Assembly (NCBI GenBank): GCA_031290435.1
Contig: JAITNQ010000270.1
Location: 1-33,335, forward strand
Length of the DNA stretch: 33,335 bases
Direction: 5' to 3'
Origin: Candidatus Symbiothrix sp.
GTDB lineage: Bacteria > Bacteroidota > Bacteroidia > Bacteroidales > Azobacteroidaceae
The number at the start of each line of letters is the position of its first letter. The first letter of the stretch is position 1. Of the stretch, positions 18,176 to 26,236 are shown one piece after another. A program made the translations under genes and the position numbers. The notes under the pieces are model-generated. The model searched no databases and had not been told where the DNA came from. It saw only the letters and a program-made list of their open reading frames with translations.

Positions 18176-18484
18176 GAAATCAGTTCGGCGTTTGTTGTAT
18201 CCAAGCAATCAAGTTTATATAATCGACAAAAACTAAAAGTGAGGGAGAAAATTCTTTGGACATTCAAAGTAATAGAAACCATACAACATGTCCCGAAGGA
18301 ATATCTAAAATATATCGAAAATTATGATTTTGAATGGTACGATACGGAATGGCTTAATGATCCGGTGCTTTCTACGACACATGATATAGATTTCAGTTTA
18401 TTGGGTTTGAAAAAAGGAATATATACTATTCGCGTCAAAATCAATCCTTTCATAAGGTCGTTTAGATACCTGATAGATTTCTGA
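18149..18484 (+). CDS. Hypothetical protein, possibly truncated
   Basis: 111-aa ORF; its first ~10 codons lie in the repeat-like element, so the true start is uncertain. Confidence 0.45.
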   Translation: MGLLRYHTKEISSAFVVSKQSSLYNRQKLKVREKILWTFKVIETIQHVPKEYLKYIENYDFEWYDTEWLNDPVLSTTHDIDFSLLGLKKGIYTIRVKINPFIRSFRYLIDF

Positions 18485-18575
18485 GACTTTAGTATTTGGA
18501 TTTTGTGCCATTCGTTGCAATGCGTGTGTTATCCAATAAACTTTTTCGATAAAATTTCGTAAGAATGTTTTTACA

Positions 18576-19457
18576 TTATTTCGTTAACCAATTCTTTTTA
18601 TAATCTAATATTGCCTTATCAACTATAGGTAACCATTTGTCTGATGTAACAAGAATGTCGGTATAGTAGAATGTTCTTGTTACTTGGTATTTCTTCATAC
18701 GATATACATATTCATTTATATTTCGTAATGTATGATAGTCGGATTTTTCAACAATGATATTTCCAAAGTTGTCAAAAATATACAGATTGAGGTATCCCTT
18801 ATCTTTCAAAAAATCGTACAGTTTATCAAACTCAATATATTGAAAATCATTGTCTATATGATTCTCAAAAAACAAAATAGGCTCAGATTCCTCTATTATT
18901 TTTTCCGCAGATCTTATTACATCAAAATCAAATCCGTCAACATCGCTTTTTAGCAATATGATATCCGAATGATGTTGAACAATGTCATCTAATCTATTGT
19001 ATGTCATTCGATTTTCAGTCACCTCCACATTACTTTTGTCTGTTGTTGACAGAACAATACTGGCCGTTGATCCATTTATCTCTTTCAATTCGCCTGAAAA
19101 TTCACCTGTACCAACAAGTGATTTTAGAAGTATTACCCGTTTGGCATCTTCAGGTATGAGATTTTGTGTATTTTTTTCCAAATACGTAAAAAAGAAATCA
19201 GAAGGTTCAATACAAATAAAACGGTTATGACACTTTTGTATCATAGCAACCAAGGTATCACCCACGTTAGCGCCAACATCTATTATTGTATGATCACTGA
19301 CATTCAGATTTTTTGCAAGAACAGGAAGAAATCTATCATATAAAGAAAATTCCTTTTGATAAGTTGGCAATTTGAATGAAGTGGGAATTAGAATGTTATA
19401 ATTATCAATTCTGTATGTTGTATTTTTGAATAATTTTCGTCTTAGTTTTTCAATCAT
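18576..19457 (-). CDS. FkbM family methyltransferase
   Basis: TIIDVGANVGDTLVAM, ICIEPSDFFFTYLEKN, ILLKSDVDGFDFDVIRSAEKII. Confidence 0.9.
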   Translation of the reverse strand: MIEKLRRKLFKNTTYRIDNYNILIPTSFKLPTYQKEFSLYDRFLPVLAKNLNVSDHTIIDVGANVGDTLVAMIQKCHNRFICIEPSDFFFTYLEKNTQNLIPEDAKRVILLKSLVGTGEFSGELKEINGSTASIVLSTTDKSNVEVTENRMTYNRLDDIVQHHSDIILLKSDVDGFDFDVIRSAEKIIEESEPILFFENHIDNDFQYIEFDKLYDFLKDKGYLNLYIFDNFGNIIVEKSDYHTLRNINEYVYRMKKYQVTRTFYYTDILVTSDKWLPIVDKAILDYKKNWLTK

Positions 19458-19469
19458 CTTGATATTAAT

Positions 19470-19577
19470 TTATTTTTTAGTTGTTTCTATTACGCCTCTG
19501 AGATATTCGTTAATATCTCTTCTTGCAATTTCTTTCGTTTTCCAAAAGTATTCTGATATATCTTTTTCTTTTTTCAT
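19470..19577 (-). CDS. Hypothetical small ORF (35 aa: MKKEKDISEYFWKTKEIARRDINEYLRGVIETTKK)
   Basis: Not in the ORF track; 12 nt upstream of the FkbM gene, with an exact -7 element (TACCTTTG, minus, 19588-19595) just upstream. Confidence 0.5.
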   Translation of the reverse strand: MKKEKDISEYFWKTKEIARRDINEYLRGVIETTKK

Positions 19578-19587
19578 CTTTTTTTGG

Positions 19588-19595
19588 CAAAGGTA
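19588..19595 (-). promoter_or_regulatory. -7 element (TACCTTTG) for the 35-aa ORF and FkbM gene
   Basis: Exact TAnnTTTG on minus strand; -33 not convincing. Confidence 0.45.
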
Positions 19596-19685
19596 TGATT
19601 TTTTTTTCATTAAACGAGATTTTGAGGAAAAAAATCAGCAATTCAGGGATAAAAAATTAAGTATTCAATCATTGTCGTCTTAGAT

Positions 19686-19748
19686 ATGGACAAAAAGTCA
19701 ACACGTCACTTAAAATTAAGCAACCAACAAGAGACAAATAAATTGTAA
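19686..19748 (+). other. Short ORF (20 aa: MDKKSTRHLKLSNQQETNKL), leader-like
   Basis: ATG-to-stop frame divergent from the FkbM locus. Confidence 0.25.
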
Positions 19749-19815
19749 GTTTGTATCTGTGTTGTAAAAAAACAGGTTTTATAATGAGGTTAATCTTACT
19801 TTAGGTCAAATTTAT

Positions 19816-19846
19816 TTTGTATATAAAAATATAATATATATATTTG
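19816..19846 (+). promoter_or_regulatory. Promoter TTTG-N19-TATATTTG
   Basis: TTTG 19816-19819, TATATTTG 19839-19846, 19-nt spacer. Confidence 0.6.
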
Positions 19847-19861
19847 CGCAAAATTTATTAG

Positions 19862-20023
19862 TTTTTGCGTACACCAAGTGCCGGGGCGCTTTTTAGTGGT
19901 ACTTTTGGTATACTATTAATAAATAAAGATATTATAGAAACTGCAATGGCTAAGTCTCCCCAAAAGAGATATAGTTCAGTTATTGAAATAGAAAATATAA
20001 TAAATAACGTAATACACAGATAG
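19862..20023 (+). pseudogene. Open frame/coding remnant ending ...IIETAMAKSPQKRYSSVIEIENIINNVIHR, coupled to the next gene
   Basis: Open from the TAG at 19859; stop TAG is followed directly by the ATG of the 203-aa ORF; internal ATG at 19946. Confidence 0.4.
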
Positions 20024-20635
20024 ATGCGTAATTTGCTAAGTTCATTAAATAACAAAGAATTATATTTTTTCTCCTTGTATACTATAATTGTTTCAACTAT
20101 ACTCCATAAATCAATTTCAGATGGTACTATTGAAGCTATCTATCTATTTTTTGATTGCTTCCTGCCGCTATTTTTTATTTATATTTTGTATTTCATCGTG
20201 GAAATAGCTGGATATAAGAAAACTGTATTATCTTTTTCGAATATTTCTATGAAATCACTCTTGTTCACCCTGATACCATTGCTATTGGTAATTTTAGCAC
20301 TCTTTCGGATTGAGCATGCCAGATTGAACATTCCATTGGAATCAATAACCATTGTTTTTTTTTCTAATTTATATTTTGTATCAATGGTAACCATGATGGT
20401 TTATATTCTAAAAATCAAGACAATAGCTATTTTGTTGCTATTTATGTTGTCTCCCTGGTTTTCAGATTTGAGCGATTCCGTATTATTGCATTATTCTCCT
20501 TTCAATTTACCATTCACTATACTAAAGAATGCACGGGATAAAATACAAAATGTTGATTTCATCGTTTTAGGTTTGTATATGTTATTGATAATTATAGCTA
20601 TGATTAAATATAAAACGAATGAGAAAAAAAATTAG
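20024..20635 (+). CDS. Hypothetical polytopic membrane protein
   Basis: 203 aa, about 6 hydrophobic segments. Confidence 0.75.
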   Translation: MRNLLSSLNNKELYFFSLYTIIVSTILHKSISDGTIEAIYLFFDCFLPLFFIYILYFIVEIAGYKKTVLSFSNISMKSLLFTLIPLLLVILALFRIEHARLNIPLESITIVFFSNLYFVSMVTMMVYILKIKTIAILLLFMLSPWFSDLSDSVLLHYSPFNLPFTILKNARDKIQNVDFIVLGLYMLLIIIAMIKYKTNEKKN

Positions 20636-21719
20636 TTATATTGCTTTTTTAAGCATACTTGGCTTGGCATCTATCTATTTTGTTTCCTTCGATATAAGCC
20701 CTGATTCTATTCAATACAAAGATGGTCCGCATATTTTTTTAGAGAATGATTCATTAGTGAATATTTTGAGTATTGATCAAGAAAAAGATAGTTTTCCTGT
20801 TAGCAACCCCGAAATCAAAGCCAACTTTCTTAAAATGGGAAAAAAAGATTTAATGAAATATCTTTTTAGAGAAACTATTGTTGCAGATACAATCAAAAAT
20901 GAGGTTCAATGTGTATATGAAGATGTTGAAAAGATTTTTTGCATAGGAGATATACATGGTGAATATGATGCTTTGGTATCTCTTTTAAAAAAGCATAAGA
21001 TTATTTCGGAAGATCTAAATTGGCGTTTTGGTAATGGGCATGTAGTATTTTGCGGAGATGTTTTTGACAGAGGAGATAAAGTTACTGAAACATTACTTTT
21101 TATCTACAAATTAGAGCAACAGGCTACATGTGTTAAGGGAAAGGTTCATTTTCTATTAGGGAATCATGAAATGATGGCACTCAATGGAAATTTGAAATAT
21201 CTGAATAAAAAGTATAAATATATTCAAGATAAACTTGGCGTTAACTATACTTACTTATATAACGAAAATACATTGATCGGTGAGTGGATAAGAACAAAAA
21301 ACACAATAGTTAAAATAAACGATTTATTGTTTGTGCATGGTGGTATTCATCCTGATATACCTTTACGAAACTATTCTTTGGAAAATATAAATAATTATGT
21401 TAGAAATTATCTTACGCATAAAGATTTCAATCAAAATGCGCTTTATTTAACCGGAACCAATGGCCCTTTATGGTATAGAGGATACTTGGATAAAGATGAA
21501 AAGCGATTAAATATGAACGATATTCTTTGTATTTTGAAATATTATAATGCAAAGAAAATCATATTTGCCCATACGCCTGTTGATAGGATTAGCTCTTTAT
21601 ACGATGGAAAACTAATCGCTATTGACGTTCCTCTCACTCAGAAAAATGGAGAAGGTCTTCTGATACAAGAAGGTAAATTCTTGATATTAACATTAAATGG
21701 AAATAAAAAACAACTATAA
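20619..21719 (+). CDS. PPP-type metallophosphoesterase with N-terminal membrane anchor/signal
   Basis: GDIHGEYDAL, GDVFDRGDKV, LLGNHEMMALNG, FVHGGIHP, FAHTPVD motifs; N-terminal hydrophobic segment; overlaps the upstream ORF. Confidence 0.9.
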   Translation: MRKKISYIAFLSILGLASIYFVSFDISPDSIQYKDGPHIFLENDSLVNILSIDQEKDSFPVSNPEIKANFLKMGKKDLMKYLFRETIVADTIKNEVQCVYEDVEKIFCIGDIHGEYDALVSLLKKHKIISEDLNWRFGNGHVVFCGDVFDRGDKVTETLLFIYKLEQQATCVKGKVHFLLGNHEMMALNGNLKYLNKKYKYIQDKLGVNYTYLYNENTLIGEWIRTKNTIVKINDLLFVHGGIHPDIPLRNYSLENINNYVRNYLTHKDFNQNALYLTGTNGPLWYRGYLDKDEKRLNMNDILCILKYYNAKKIIFAHTPVDRISSLYDGKLIAIDVPLTQKNGEGLLIQEGKFLILTLNGNKKQL

Positions 21720-21858
21720 ATTCAGAATATACTACACCAATCTCTTCACGAACTGATACGGAGAAAGGTGTTGGCAGGCTTGTATATCAAGGCGCAATTC
21801 TTCTTAAACGGCATCTCTTCCTGACGTCCCTGTCTTTAGATATTAGCTGTTATCGTTT

Positions 21859-22239
21859 TTATATAATTTTTGTTACGGCAATACCGGCGAAAGTTGCCAG
21901 CAGACATGCCGCAATGCTAATCAGAATGTAGGCAAAGCCAACGAGGTAATTTCCTTGTTGCCACAAAGTTACATTTTCGTAGGCAAAAGCGGAAAATGTA
22001 GTATATCCGCCACAAAATCCGGTTGCCAAAAACAAGCGCATCTGTGGCGAAAACCATTCGTAACGTTCCGATAAACCATAAACAATCCCGATGAGCAGAC
22101 AGCCCACAAGATTGACGGCGAATGTTCCCCAGATACCCGGGAGAAAATCAATTTTCCCGGCTACAAAACGACTTGACAGATAGCGCAAAATGCTTCCGGC
22201 AGCTCCTCCTAATCCGATTAAACAAAGCGTTGTTTTCAT
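21859..22239 (-). CDS. crcB: Fluoride ion transporter CrcB (Fluc)
   Basis: GGAAGSILRYL, GTFAVNLVGCLLIG, GFCGGYTTFSAFAYE. Confidence 0.95.
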   Translation of the reverse strand: MKTTLCLIGLGGAAGSILRYLSSRFVAGKIDFLPGIWGTFAVNLVGCLLIGIVYGLSERYEWFSPQMRLFLATGFCGGYTTFSAFAYENVTLWQQGNYLVGFAYILISIAACLLATFAGIAVTKII

Positions 22240-22249
22240 ACTTTTATGC

Positions 22250-24034
22250 TTATCCTTCGTCGGAGAAATTATCTACCAGAACTTCCCGGTAAGCGTTGAA
22301 GATTTTCGATTTGGAGACGAAACCGAGGTATTTTCCTTTTTCGTCTACCACCGGCAGGTTCCATGCTTTGGTGTCGTCGAAAATATGCATGATTTTTTCC
22401 ATCGGCATGTTGGTATTGATTTTAGCCGGTGGAGAGACCATGAATTTCTTCACATTGAAACGGTCGTATAGTTCCGGACGAAACATGATATTCCGGATAT
22501 CGTCTAATAGCACCACACCTCGCAAAATACCTTCATCATCGGTAACCGGGAAAACATTTCGTCGCGATTTGGCAATGACTTTGACCATATCTCCCAAGGT
22601 CATTTTCGGATGAACAGTCATGAAATCATTTTCAACGACGGTGTCTACATTCAAAAGAGTAAGCACGGCTTTGTCTTTGTGGTGGGTCAATAATTCGCCT
22701 TTTTGCGCCAGCCGGATGGAATACAAACTGTAACGTTCGAAACAGAAAATGGTGAAATAGGCGCAGATAGTAACAATCATCAAAGGCAGAAAAAGGTCGA
22801 AACCACCCGTTAATTCCGCTATCAGGAAAACGGCCGTCAATGGGGAATGCATCACGGCGGCCATCATTCCGGCCATACCCATCAGCGCAAAATTTTCTCC
22901 CGGCAAGTGAATCGCAGGAAACAGATACCCCACCGTATGGGCAAAAGCAAACCCGACAATGCTGCCCAAGTACAACGAAGGCGCAAATATTCCGCCACAG
23001 CCTCCCCCTCCGTTGGTGGCGCTCGTGGCAAAAACTTTCGTGAAGATAATTAATACCAAAAAGGTAAATACGCCCCAGAAATTGTCTTGTAAATTGTAAA
23101 ATAAACTGCCGTCCAACAGGTTGTCATAACTTTTTCCGATGAGTTTCCCGATGGTGTCGTAGCCTTCGCCGTAGAGCGGCGGCAGGAGGAAAATGAGGAT
23201 ACTCAACATGCCGGCTCCGAGCAGGAACTTTTTCCAAAAGTGTTTCAATTTCCGGAAAATACCTTCAATCCAGATAGTGGTACGCGTGAAATACAAAGCG
23301 ATTAGTCCGCAGATGATACCGAGCAGAAACACATAAGGGATGCGGTGAATTTCGAAACTTTCCACCTGATTGAATTTGAACATGGCATCCATTCCCGTCA
23401 GGATATAGGAGACGGTGGCAGCCGTGACCGAAGTGATAAGTAAAGGCAAGACGGACGCCGTGGTCAGGTCAAGCATCAGCACTTCTATCGTGAAAAGCAA
23501 GCCTGCAATAGGCGCTTTGAAAATTCCGGCAATAGCGCCGGCGGCTCCGCAACCGACCAGCAACATCAGGGTTTTTTGTTCCATCTTGAACATTCTACCT
23601 AAGTTTGAACCTATGGCAGAGCCTGTTAATACGATAGGCGCTTCGGCTCCCACCGAACCGCCGAATCCGATGGTGATGGAACTGGCAACCAATGAGGACC
23701 ACATATTGTGCCGTTTAATCCGGCTTTTCCGTTGGGAAATGGCATACAGGATTTTGGTTACCCCATGACCGATATCGTCTTTTACGATGTATTTTACAAA
23801 CAGTCCGGAAAGAAGTATCCCGATAACAGGGTAAACCAAGTAGAAATAATTCACTTTCGTCACTTCCGTGCCTTCGGTGAGGAAATGCTGAATCAAATGG
23901 ATGATTTCTTTCAACAGATAGGCGGCCAAAGCTGTACATACCCCTATGATAAAACTCAGAATAAGGATAAAATAGCGCTCGCGGATGTATTTCTCCCGCC
24001 AGAACAAAACCTTATCAAACCAATCTTTTACCAT
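22250..24034 (-). CDS. CLC-family chloride channel/antiporter with C-terminal CBS domains
   Basis: GFGGSVGAEAPIVLTGSAIGS, GGGCGGIFAPSLYLGS, paired CBS-like repeats at the C-terminus. Confidence 0.93.
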   Translation of the reverse strand: MVKDWFDKVLFWREKYIRERYFILILSFIIGVCTALAAYLLKEIIHLIQHFLTEGTEVTKVNYFYLVYPVIGILLSGLFVKYIVKDDIGHGVTKILYAISQRKSRIKRHNMWSSLVASSITIGFGGSVGAEAPIVLTGSAIGSNLGRMFKMEQKTLMLLVGCGAAGAIAGIFKAPIAGLLFTIEVLMLDLTTASVLPLLITSVTAATVSYILTGMDAMFKFNQVESFEIHRIPYVFLLGIICGLIALYFTRTTIWIEGIFRKLKHFWKKFLLGAGMLSILIFLLPPLYGEGYDTIGKLIGKSYDNLLDGSLFYNLQDNFWGVFTFLVLIIFTKVFATSATNGGGGCGGIFAPSLYLGSIVGFAFAHTVGYLFPAIHLPGENFALMGMAGMMAAVMHSPLTAVFLIAELTGGFDLFLPLMIVTICAYFTIFCFERYSLYSIRLAQKGELLTHHKDKAVLTLLNVDTVVENDFMTVHPKMTLGDMVKVIAKSRRNVFPVTDDEGILRGVVLLDDIRNIMFRPELYDRFNVKKFMVSPPAKINTNMPMEKIMHIFDDTKAWNLPVVDEKGKYLGFVSKSKIFNAYREVLVDNFSDEG

Positions 24035-24043
24035 ATTTTGAAT

Positions 24044-25465
24044 TCAAATACCTTTTCCGGTATAAATTGTTTTTATTGTATAAATCAATATCTTCATATC
24101 CAACATCAGCGACATATTCTCGTAATACAATATATCGTATTGCATGCGTTCAATCATCTCTACCACATTGCATGCGTATCCGAACTTTACCATTCCCCAC
24201 GACGTGATGCCCGGCTTGACATTGTGGAGCAGATAAAAATACGGCGCCTTTTTCACGATTTGGTCGATGTAATGCTTCCGTTCCGGCCGAGGGCCGACCA
24301 ACGACATATCGCCTTTCAGGACATTCCAAAACTGTGGAAACTCGTCAAGCCGGTATTTCCGCATGATTTGTCCATAAGGCGTAATCCGGCCGTCGTTTTC
24401 CGATGAAAGCAAAGGCCCGTCTTTTTCGGCATCTTCATACATTGTCCTGAATTTATAGATGGTAAAGGGTTTGCCGTGATAGCCGATCCGCTCCTGTTTT
24501 ATAAAAACAGGGCCCTTGGATTCCATTTTTACCCGGATAGCCCAATACAAGTAAACAGGAGACAAAAGTACTAAAACTAAACCGGAAACCAATTTATCAA
24601 TACTCAATTTGATGTTTTTTTCTCCTTCTGGATAATTATTTCCTGTAATATCAATCAACGGGTAGCCTGTAATCGTCTTTATTTTAATACCTCCGGTCAG
24701 TAATTTTGTATGACTGATGGGGAGTTTTATCGGTAATTTATATTGATAAAGGGAGTACAACAAAGTCAGTAAATCCTCGTCATCCTCGGAATCGACGGCT
24801 ACAATCAATTCTTCCGTTTGTAATTCTTTGATGAGGGAGCCTAAATCACTGAGATTTCCCAACACCGGCAAATCGCCTGCTTTTTGAGAAGGCAATACGG
24901 CGCTAATATCCACAAATCCCTGAATGGTATATGACAATGCTTCAGAAGGCTTATCCAAGCGACTTTGGGTTTGCACAGCCTTTTCCCCATTACCGAGAAT
25001 CAGGGCTTTGACCGTCCATTCCCGCTTGTGCATTTTCCGGGAAGTCTGATTGGTGATAAGCAAGCGAAAAAAATAAGTAAATCCAAAAGTAAACAGAAAC
25101 AGACAGGAAAATTGTTCATAATAAACACGTATTGATTCCGGAAGGCTTTTCAGCAATAACGAAAAGAAAATAAATAGCGTACCGGCAAAAGTCATGCCGA
25201 AGGTAACAAAAAATTCCGCCAATCTCGATTTTTCAAGCAGTTTATTGTAATAGCCCGAATAGTAATGCAGTAGCAACCATCCGAAAGGAATAATTATCTG
25301 CCCTTTGATTACTTGACGGTATTGCAGGAAATTCGATAGCGAATTGAAGCCGTCATATTGTGCAAGAAGGTAGAAGCGGACAATATTAAATGCCAGCCAA
25401 GCTAAACTCGCCGACAGATAATCGGCTACCAGATACTTGAACAATTGCGATTTTTTCCCGCTCAT
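24044..25465 (-). CDS. Polyprenyl glycosylphosphotransferase (undecaprenyl-phosphate sugar transferase)
   Basis: IKQERIGYHGKPFTIYKFRTM, YRLDEFPQFWNVLKGDMSLVGPRPE; N-terminal membrane helices. Confidence 0.93.
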   Translation of the reverse strand: MSGKKSQLFKYLVADYLSASLAWLAFNIVRFYLLAQYDGFNSLSNFLQYRQVIKGQIIIPFGWLLLHYYSGYYNKLLEKSRLAEFFVTFGMTFAGTLFIFFSLLLKSLPESIRVYYEQFSCLFLFTFGFTYFFRLLITNQTSRKMHKREWTVKALILGNGEKAVQTQSRLDKPSEALSYTIQGFVDISAVLPSQKAGDLPVLGNLSDLGSLIKELQTEELIVAVDSEDDEDLLTLLYSLYQYKLPIKLPISHTKLLTGGIKIKTITGYPLIDITGNNYPEGEKNIKLSIDKLVSGLVLVLLSPVYLYWAIRVKMESKGPVFIKQERIGYHGKPFTIYKFRTMYEDAEKDGPLLSSENDGRITPYGQIMRKYRLDEFPQFWNVLKGDMSLVGPRPERKHYIDQIVKKAPYFYLLHNVKPGITSWGMVKFGYACNVVEMIERMQYDILYYENMSLMLDMKILIYTIKTIYTGKGI

Positions 25466-26025
25466 TCCCTGATAATTTTCACCACTCCACCCTTTTCCAA
25501 TCGGATAATGCCGGATGGTTTGGATTTTTGTTTGTCCTCTTTATTATAATTCACCACATAATCTACAGAACGTAAAATTTCCGGATTTATTTCGGAAAAA
25601 TTAGCGGGAGAGGGTTCTCCGCTGATATTTGCGGAGGTAGACACCAAGGGTTTTCGGAACCGGCGGCACAAATTGTTAGAGAAAACTTCATTGGTAATCC
25701 GGATGCCGATACTCCCGTCGGGAGCGATAAGATTGGGCGCCAAGTTTTTCGCACCTGAGTAGATGATTGTTAAAGGTTTGTCCGATACTGCAATCAAATC
25801 CGATGCAATTTCCGGTAAATCTTCCACATAAAAGTCCAACTTGGCCGAAGAATCCAACAGAACCAACATGGATTTTGAGTCGGAACGCTTTTTTATAGCA
25901 TATATCCGCTTCACGGCGTCCGCATTTGTAGCATCGCATCCGATGCCCCAAATGGTGTCGGTAGGATAGAGGATAATCTTACCCTCTCGTAACACTTCAC
26001 ATACTTTGTTTATCTCTTCTTCCAT
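25462..26025 (-). CDS. Sua5/YciO/YrdC threonylcarbamoyl-AMP synthase-type protein
   Basis: GKIILYPTDTIWGIGCDATN, KRSDSKSMLVL, STSANISGEPSP; likely start MEEEINK at 26025. Confidence 0.92.
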   Translation of the reverse strand: MEEEINKVCEVLREGKIILYPTDTIWGIGCDATNADAVKRIYAIKKRSDSKSMLVLLDSSAKLDFYVEDLPEIASDLIAVSDKPLTIIYSGAKNLAPNLIAPDGSIGIRITNEVFSNNLCRRFRKPLVSTSANISGEPSPANFSEINPEILRSVDYVVNYNKEDKQKSKPSGIIRLEKGGVVKIIRE

Positions 26026-26236
26026 ATTTTTCAAAAAAACGTGGTAAAGATACAACATTTAATCAATTTAATAAAAAAGAGAGGAAATATTAGTCGGTTT
26101 TTCAAAAAATTGTCGTAACTTTACAAATTAATTCTTCACACACAAAAGTCTTGTCGGTTTATTTCTTTCTAACTTGGCTTGATTTAGTGTTTTAGAATTA
26201 AAATTAGAAGCGAAAAGAAAAAAAACAAATATATAA

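Noticed and set aside
19868-19897. RTPSAGALF resembling the SagB nitroreductase motif (PSAGALYPLE)
   Set aside because: Following residues do not fit SagB and no other TOMM genes are present; probably coincidental
19858-20055. 65-aa minus-strand ORF
   Set aside because: Antisense to the plus-strand frame that is coupled to the 203-aa gene and has a consensus promoter
21720-21858. Possible gene relic (minus frame ...LRLDIQACQHLSPYQFVKRLV)
   Set aside because: Too short and interrupted by a stop; no family could be recognised, so not reported as a pseudogene
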